From: Opacimonas sp964559075
GTDB lineage: Bacteria; Pseudomonadota; Gammaproteobacteria; Enterobacterales; Alteromonadaceae
Assembly: GCA_964559075.1 (NCBI GenBank)
Contig: CAZLGJ010000097.1
Coordinates: 1 to 11,260 of the forward strand
DNA length: 11,260 bases
Direction of reading: 5' to 3'
Below, one piece after another: positions 6,776 to 11,260 of this stretch. Within the stretch, counting starts at the first letter, position 1, and every line of letters starts with the position of its first letter. The position numbers were made by a program, and so were the translations under genes. The notes beneath the pieces were generated by a model, which saw nothing but the letters and a program-made list of their open reading frames with translations, made no database searches and was not told where the DNA came from.

Positions 6776-7741
6776 ATGGCCATGGATACCTCAGTACAGC
6801 TTAAACACTCGCTAGACATGGCGAGTAACTATCACGATTTATCGGGTATAGATAAATTGCGCCAAGCTGCCAAAAGCGATGACGAAACGGCACTGCGTGC
6901 TGCTGCTGAACAGTTTGAAGGTATTTTTATGGGCATGTTGCTCAAGTCCATGCGTCAGGCCAGTGATGTGTTGGCCGATCAGGACTCCCCCCTCAATTCA
7001 CAGCAAGTGTCGTTTTATCGCGATATGTATGACAAACAGCTGACCGCAGAATTAGCAGGCAAAGATGGCTTGGGTTTAGCAGATATTATTGTGCAGCAGT
7101 TTGGTGGGGATAAACAGTTTATGCCCGCCTCAGCACTGCGTCACGACGGCGATCTGCGTCGGGTGCAAGCAGACTTACAGCAAGCTCGCGAGTTCCCTAG
7201 TGAGCAAGCCGTAGCGCCACCGCTGCAAGTTGAGAAAAAAGCGGCGTTTAATGCCCCGCACGAATTTATTCAAACCCTGCGGCCACTGGCGCAAGATGCC
7301 GCTGAGCAGTTGGGTATCGATGCTGAGGCGTTACTAGCACAAGCAGCCGTAGAAACCGGCTGGGGGCGTTATATGATGCACGCGGATGAACAAAACGCGC
7401 ATAATTTGTTTGGTATTAAAGCAGATAAGCGTTGGCATGGTGAACATGTCACCGTACCGACCTTGGAATACGGCGAGCATGGCAAACAGACGCAGCTCGC
7501 CCAGTTTCGCAAATATCAAAGTTTTGGTGAGTCATTTGCCGATTATGTCGAGTTTATTCAAACCCAGCCGCGCTATGCTGATGCACGTGCGGCCAATGGG
7601 AATGAAGCCTATTTTACTGCGCTGCAAGCAGCTGGGTATGCGACTGACCCAAACTATGCGCAAAAAATTATGCATGTGATGCGCGGTGATACCATGCGCG
7701 AGGCACTGTCCTTTGGCGCGCAGCAGGAGTTAGGTGAATGA
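6776..7741 (+). CDS. flgJ: FlgJ, rod cap protein with C-terminal peptidoglycan hydrolase
   Basis: This 321-residue two-domain protein caps the growing rod and opens peptidoglycan to let it pass. Residues about 40-105 are the rod-binding domain (AAAEQFEGIFMGMLLKSMRQ and the DMYDKQLTAELAGKDGLGLAD block). A charged, Gln-rich linker (about 115-160) leads to a GH73 glucosaminidase domain (about 160-310). By comparison with Salmonella FlgJ, the likely catalytic or key acidic residues are Glu193 in AAVETGWGR, Glu231 in TLEYGEHG and Asp256 in SFADY; all are present, so the enzyme looks active. GYATDPNYAQKI (287-298) is another domain hallmark. The Shine-Dalgarno AGGGGG overlaps the flgI stop. An in-frame ATG at 6782 is a less well placed alternative. 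Its stop overlaps flgK. Confidence 0.97.
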   Translation: MAMDTSVQLKHSLDMASNYHDLSGIDKLRQAAKSDDETALRAAAEQFEGIFMGMLLKSMRQASDVLADQDSPLNSQQVSFYRDMYDKQLTAELAGKDGLGLADIIVQQFGGDKQFMPASALRHDGDLRRVQADLQQAREFPSEQAVAPPLQVEKKAAFNAPHEFIQTLRPLAQDAAEQLGIDAEALLAQAAVETGWGRYMMHADEQNAHNLFGIKADKRWHGEHVTVPTLEYGEHGKQTQLAQFRKYQSFGESFADYVEFIQTQPRYADARAANGNEAYFTALQAAGYATDPNYAQKIMHVMRGDTMREALSFGAQQELGE

Positions 7742-9885
7742 GTATGAATGTCGATTTGTTTACGATTGCCACCTCTGGGGTATCTGCATCTAATCAGTTA
7801 CTCAATACCACCGGGCGCAATATTGCCAATGTGAATACCGAAGGTTATGTGCGCCAAGAAACCAGTTTTGTCGGTTCACAGTTTGGCGGGGTAGGGCGTG
7901 CGACCACCGAGCGGGTGTTAAATAATTTTGCCCAGAATCAGCTGCGCCGAGACAATACCACCGTAGGTGAACTCTCTGCCTTTAATCAAAATACCGCCGC
8001 TTTAGACCGCATCTTAGCGAATGAATCCAACAGTGTTGCCAACGGCATGAGTCAGTTATTTTCTGCTATTCAAACGGCAGCGGATGATCCCACCAGCTTG
8101 CCCTCGCGAGATCTTGTTTTAGGCCAGATGGAGTCACTGCTGGGTCGCATCAAAGGGCTTGGCGATTACATGCAAAGCATTGAGCGCGAGATGACCTTGG
8201 CCTTTTCTAATGAAGTGACCAAGGCCAACAGCTTGATCCAAACCATTGCCGATCTCAATGAACAGATATCAGTGGTTTCGGGCAACGGGGGCGTGGGTGA
8301 TCCCAACATCTTGATGGATGAACGCGACCAAGCGATAAACGAATTATCCGGGATCATGGGGATCCAGGTGCGACAAAACTCGTCTAACCCCAATACTGTC
8401 AGCGTTAGTCTCGCCTCAGGTGAGGCGCTGGTCATGGAAAACGGTCGCTTTAATATGCTACAGATGGGCAGTGATCCGGACAGTACTTTTCAAGTGTTGG
8501 AGTTAACGACGAATTTTTCACAAAGCGGTGCAGCCAAATTTGATACCAGTATCAACGTCACCGAAGGCAATTTAGGCGGGACGCTGGGCGGGCTATTTCG
8601 TTTTCGCAACGAGGTGTTATCGCCAAGCATGCGCGAGCTTGGTCAGACGACCATTGCCCTTGCCGACCAGTTGAATTTGCAAAACCGGCTGGGGATGGAT
8701 CTCGACGGACAGCTCGGCCAAGATTTGTTTGTTATCCCCGATTTTAAAGGGCTGAATTATCAAGGCAATCAAGATCTCACCTCACAAGCCAACGGTAGGA
8801 TTATTCCGGGGCAATCGCGTGAAATCACGGACTCGGATTATCAAGTGACGCTGCTTAGCGCGCCAAGCGGAACCGTGCCACCGACTTTTGACATAGAAGT
8901 GGCGGCATTGAACCCTGATGGCAGTCAAACGCTGGATCAAAACAACCAGCCAATCACACAAACTTATACGGTTACAGCTGAGTCGGGGACATTTAATGCT
9001 GTGATGGGCGGGATTGAAATCGAATTTGCCAGCGGTAGCAATTATGCGCAGGGCGATCAATTCTTGTTTCAACCTACTCGTCGCGCGTCTGTAGATATTG
9101 AGCTTGCGTCGCAGCGACCAGAGGATCTGGCGTTAGCCGGGCCCATGCGGGTGTCTCCGGACCCCAACAACTATGGGGATGCCATTGTCACGGATTATCA
9201 CGTCACTAACACCTCACGTGTGAGTGATGCGACGCGCTCAGCATTTAATGCCGACGGCTCGTTGCACACTGTGGCTGATTCACCGCACCCAACCTTAGGC
9301 GCGCCAGCACAAATTGTGTTTACCGCCAGTGACACTTATCAGGTGTTGGATAGCGAGGACAATCTGATCAGCACTGTGAACGGAGCGGCGCAGTTAGATA
9401 ATTTATTAGCTCGTGCACAAGATGCTGGGGTACCTGCCTGGCCGGCAGAATTTGGCTCCTTGAATGATTATCCTGGATATGATCTAAGTTTGCAGGGAAA
9501 CCCCGAGGCGGGCGATCGCTTTACCTTAGGTTTTAACCACAATGGCTTTGCCGATAATGCCAACGCACTGGAGATGGCGGGCATTCAGGAACGTGGCGTG
9601 CTGCGAGTCAGCAACAACGACACAGACAATTTTGCCACCTTACACGAGAACTATGCCAATTTAGTCGGACGCGTGGGTGAGGAAGCCGGACGTTCAGAGA
9701 TTTCGCTGGAAGCGGCGATTGTTATGCAGGAGCAATCTCAAGACTTCTTCGACTCGGTATCTGGCGTCAATCTCGATGAAGAAGCGGCAAATTTGATCCG
9801 CTTTCAGCAGGCCTATGCGGCATCGGCGCGGATTATTTCAACGGCGCAATCGCTGTTTGAAACCATCTTAAATTCGATGAGATAA
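7738..9885 (+). CDS. flgK: FlgK, hook-filament junction protein 1 (HAP1)
   Basis: FlgK is the first junction layer between hook and filament. At 715 residues it is well above enterobacterial FlgK (about 547), and long forms are known in Pseudomonas and marine relatives. The N-terminus has the LLNTTGRNIANVNTEGYVRQ signature (21-40). The C-terminus has SGVNLDEEAANLIRFQQAYAA and SLFETILNSM. The extra length lies in the exposed middle (about 340-600), where two beta-rich stretches end in similar motifs, GDQFLFQPTR (439) and GDRFTLGFN (592). The ATG at 7738 shares ATGA with the flgJ stop and has AGGAG at 7725-7729. A second ATG at 7744, with AGGTGA at 7732-7737, is an equally good start and would shorten it by two residues. 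Confidence 0.97.
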   Translation: MSMNVDLFTIATSGVSASNQLLNTTGRNIANVNTEGYVRQETSFVGSQFGGVGRATTERVLNNFAQNQLRRDNTTVGELSAFNQNTAALDRILANESNSVANGMSQLFSAIQTAADDPTSLPSRDLVLGQMESLLGRIKGLGDYMQSIEREMTLAFSNEVTKANSLIQTIADLNEQISVVSGNGGVGDPNILMDERDQAINELSGIMGIQVRQNSSNPNTVSVSLASGEALVMENGRFNMLQMGSDPDSTFQVLELTTNFSQSGAAKFDTSINVTEGNLGGTLGGLFRFRNEVLSPSMRELGQTTIALADQLNLQNRLGMDLDGQLGQDLFVIPDFKGLNYQGNQDLTSQANGRIIPGQSREITDSDYQVTLLSAPSGTVPPTFDIEVAALNPDGSQTLDQNNQPITQTYTVTAESGTFNAVMGGIEIEFASGSNYAQGDQFLFQPTRRASVDIELASQRPEDLALAGPMRVSPDPNNYGDAIVTDYHVTNTSRVSDATRSAFNADGSLHTVADSPHPTLGAPAQIVFTASDTYQVLDSEDNLISTVNGAAQLDNLLARAQDAGVPAWPAEFGSLNDYPGYDLSLQGNPEAGDRFTLGFNHNGFADNANALEMAGIQERGVLRVSNNDTDNFATLHENYANLVGRVGEEAGRSEISLEAAIVMQEQSQDFFDSVSGVNLDEEAANLIRFQQAYAASARIISTAQSLFETILNSMR

Positions 9886-9903
9886 GTGAAGGAGTAATGT
9901 GAT

Positions 9904-11127
9904 ATGCGTATTTCAACGAATATGATCTATAACCAAAACATGCGTTCCATTATGAACAATCAGCGTGATTTGACTATTACTCAAGACCAGCTGGCCTCGG
10001 GAAAGCGCATTGCTTCGCCCTCAGATGATCCGGTTGGCGCGTCAAAGATTATTCGTTTAACGGAAGAGCTCGATAAGCTTGAACAATATAACAAGAACAT
10101 CAATTTGCTGACGAACAACCTCGAGCAACAAGAAACCGTTTTTAATCAAATGAAAGAAAGCATGAACCGCGCTCGGGTGTTGACGATCCAAGCGGGCAAT
10201 GCAATTGTGGACGGAGCAGATAGACGCGCAATTGGCAGTGAGATTGAACAAATTCGCGATGAACTGTATGCGCTGATGAATACGCGTAATGCCCAAGGTG
10301 ATTTCATCTTTGCCGGCAGCCAAAATCAAAGCCAAGCATTTAGTTATAACTTTGGCGCCACGGATAATAAATATCAATTTGTTGGTGATACAGATACTAA
10401 TGAAGTCAAGATTTCTGACAGCGTGTCTATTCGCAGTACGGTGTCTGGGCAAACCGTGTTTGCCGATGTCTTTGCGCGCAAAAAAGTCCTCGATGCTGGC
10501 AACACTGGTTTAGTGCCAAGCAAATTTATTGTGCAAGATCAGCAAAGCTACAACACGTTTTATGATCAGTTCTACTCCCCCGTCGATGCTACTCAAAACC
10601 AGTTTCAACTCACTGTGACTGCGCCCAATAACATCTCGGTGGTGCATGTTGGTTCCGGTACGACGTTGGAAAATCTAGCCTATACCCCAGGTGAAGAGTT
10701 TGATTTCCAAGGACTCGCCATGAATTTTACTGGTGGGGTAGGCACTACCTTTGACTTTGAGCTAGCACCGATTGAGCGCAAAAATGTGGTGGAAACACTC
10801 AACGATTTTGCGCTAGCGCTGCAAGACCCGACCATATCTGATGGTGATTACAAAAATGCCATTAACGATATGTTGGTGGGGATTGATAATGCCGCTGACA
10901 AAATTGCGGTCGAAAGCTCGTCTTTAGGTGCCAGAATGAATGTGGCCGAATCGGTGCGCAATTCCAATTTGGATCTAGAAATCGCCAGTCGCAAAGCGCG
11001 CTCTTCAATTGAAGATCTGGATTATGCGGAGGCAACCACGCGCTTTGCCCAACAAGAAAACGCATTTAACGCCGTTATCGCAACCTTTCCCAAGGTGACT
11101 AACTTGTCATTATTTCAATACATTTAA
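9904..11127 (+). CDS. flgL: FlgL, hook-filament junction protein 3 (HAP3)
   Basis: FlgL is the second junction layer, on which flagellin polymerises. This 407-residue protein starts MRISTNMIYNQNMRSI and has the flagellin-family motif QLASGKRIASPSDDPVGA (29-46). It ends with the flagellin-like helix SSLGARMNVAESVRNSNLDL and YAEATTRFAQQENAFNAVIA, then SLFQYI. It is longer than enterobacterial FlgL (about 317) because of an insert around residues 195-290, a size typical of Vibrio-like FlgL. AAGGAG (9889-9894) precedes the ATG by 9 bases. It lies 18 bases after flgK and is the last gene of the second operon. Flagellin was considered because of family similarity, but the position after flgK and the C-terminus identify FlgL. 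Confidence 0.97.
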   Translation: MRISTNMIYNQNMRSIMNNQRDLTITQDQLASGKRIASPSDDPVGASKIIRLTEELDKLEQYNKNINLLTNNLEQQETVFNQMKESMNRARVLTIQAGNAIVDGADRRAIGSEIEQIRDELYALMNTRNAQGDFIFAGSQNQSQAFSYNFGATDNKYQFVGDTDTNEVKISDSVSIRSTVSGQTVFADVFARKKVLDAGNTGLVPSKFIVQDQQSYNTFYDQFYSPVDATQNQFQLTVTAPNNISVVHVGSGTTLENLAYTPGEEFDFQGLAMNFTGGVGTTFDFELAPIERKNVVETLNDFALALQDPTISDGDYKNAINDMLVGIDNAADKIAVESSSLGARMNVAESVRNSNLDLEIASRKARSSIEDLDYAEATTRFAQQENAFNAVIATFPKVTNLSLFQYI

Positions 11128-11185
11128 TTATCTACGTTAATTAGCCGCGTATTTGCTGCTAACCGGATAACTCCTGCTACTTAAG

Positions 11186-11230
11186 TCCCTGCTAGCAATT
11201 AAACTATTTAATTGTTAAAGGGATTTTTTT
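11186..11230 (+). terminator. Intrinsic terminator after flgL
   Basis: The upper stem CAATTAAA (11196-11203) pairs perfectly with TTTAATTG (11207-11214) around a CTA loop. After a short unpaired stretch on each side, TCCCT (11186-11190) pairs with AGGGA (11219-11223). Seven T residues follow (11224-11230). It is A/T-rich in its upper half, so weaker than the terminator after flgE, and some readthrough is possible. It lies 58 bases after the flgL stop; I see no feature between them apart from an A/T-rich direct repeat, TTAATTA at 11124 and 11137. Confidence 0.75.
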
Positions 11231-11242
11231 ATTTGTCGATAA
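11216..11242 (+). promoter_or_regulatory. Sigma-28 (FliA) promoter pointing out of the window, probably for a flagellin gene
   Basis: TAAAGGGA (11216-11223), 11 bases, then GTCGATAA (11235-11242) fits the sigma-28 consensus TAAAGTTT-N11-GCCGATAA: the TAAAG core is exact, the spacing is exact, and seven of eight bases match in the -10. The -35 lies in the right side of the flgL terminator stem and the spacer includes the T-run. A transcript would start near 11249-11250. A flagellin gene is commonly found after flgL in such hosts, but it is not visible here. Confidence 0.75.
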
Positions 11243-11260
11243 GGTTTCTGAGAGAGCCAG

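Noticed and set aside
7517..7545. Sigma-28-like boxes inside flgJ: CAAAGTTT (7517-7524) and GCCGATTA (7538-7545), a tempting promoter for flgK.
   Set aside because: The spacer is 13 bases instead of 11, both boxes have a mismatch, and the bases encode the conserved QSFGESFADY part of the FlgJ enzyme domain, which explains them without a promoter.
3307..9902. Start-stop pairs (ATG directly followed by a stop) ahead of three flg genes: ATGTAA at 3307-3312 and 4067-4072, ATGTGA at 9897-9902.
   Set aside because: They lie in A/T-rich gaps where such six-mers are expected by chance, and none has a well-spaced ribosome site.
302..11065. Many open frames on the - strand and in other + frames inside flg genes, up to about 130 codons.
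   Set aside because: They lie within clearly recognised genes, show no family motif that I know, and lack convincing ribosome sites; they are by-products of the codon use of the real genes.
11128..11185. Possible small hairpin TTAGC (11141-11145) / GCTAA (11158-11162) and a repeat of CCTGCTA at 11173 and 11188 between flgL and its terminator.
   Set aside because: The stem is only five pairs with a long loop, and the repeat is short; neither stands out from chance.
1..11260. A search for an unknown system: defence genes, toxin-antitoxin pairs, integrase, CRISPR, prophage or insertion sequence.
   Set aside because: All coding space is taken by cheR and flgB-flgL with normal lengths, order and spacing, and no foreign gene is inserted.

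Overview
The window is a flagellar rod, hook and ring gene cluster read entirely on the + strand: the tail of cheR, then flgB, flgC, flgD, flgE, flgF, flgG, flgH, flgI, flgJ, flgK and flgL. All eleven flg genes look complete and undamaged. I see no mobile element, CRISPR array, tRNA/rRNA gene, pseudogene or unknown protein-coding gene. The host is a polarly flagellated type of Gammaproteobacterium, probably marine and from the Alteromonadales/Idiomarina-Shewanella-Vibrio side of the class. The grounds are cheR directly before flgB, sigma-54 promoters ahead of flgB and flgF, a long FlgK and FlgL, and a two-domain FlgJ with a muramidase. The genus cannot be fixed from this sequence alone.

Layout. 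Positions 1-181 hold the last 59 codons of cheR. An 81-base gap (182-262) carries a near-consensus sigma-54 promoter for flgB, and that promoter sits in the loop of a 10-bp perfect inverted repeat. flgBCDE (263-3204) is a tight first operon: proximal rod FlgB and FlgC, hook cap FlgD and hook FlgE. At 3230-3263 a strong intrinsic terminator closes it. The terminator's T-run leads straight into a second sigma-54 promoter (3262-3278), which starts flgFGHIJKL. This two-transcript split resembles the flgBCDE / flgFGHIJKL arrangement known in Pseudomonas. flgF and flgG encode the rest of the rod, flgH the L ring, flgI the P ring, flgJ the rod cap/muramidase, and flgK and flgL the two hook-filament junction proteins. 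flgJ and flgK overlap by ATGA.

After flgL (11128-11260, 133 bases) there is a second intrinsic terminator. The right side of its stem and its T-run also form the -35 element and spacer of a well-matched sigma-28 (FliA) promoter, TAAAGGGA-N11-GTCGATAA. It points out of the window, most likely toward a flagellin gene. The coding content is ordinary. The notable signals are regulatory: two places where a terminator and the next flagellar promoter are merged, and the inverted repeat around the flgB promoter.

How the parts work together. FlgB, FlgC, FlgF and FlgG stack to form the rod. FlgJ caps the growing rod and cuts peptidoglycan. FlgI and FlgH form the bushings in the cell wall and outer membrane. 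FlgD caps the hook while FlgE polymerises, and FlgK and FlgL then join hook to filament. The promoter classes fit this order: sigma-54 for the hook-basal body, sigma-28 for the gene beyond flgL.
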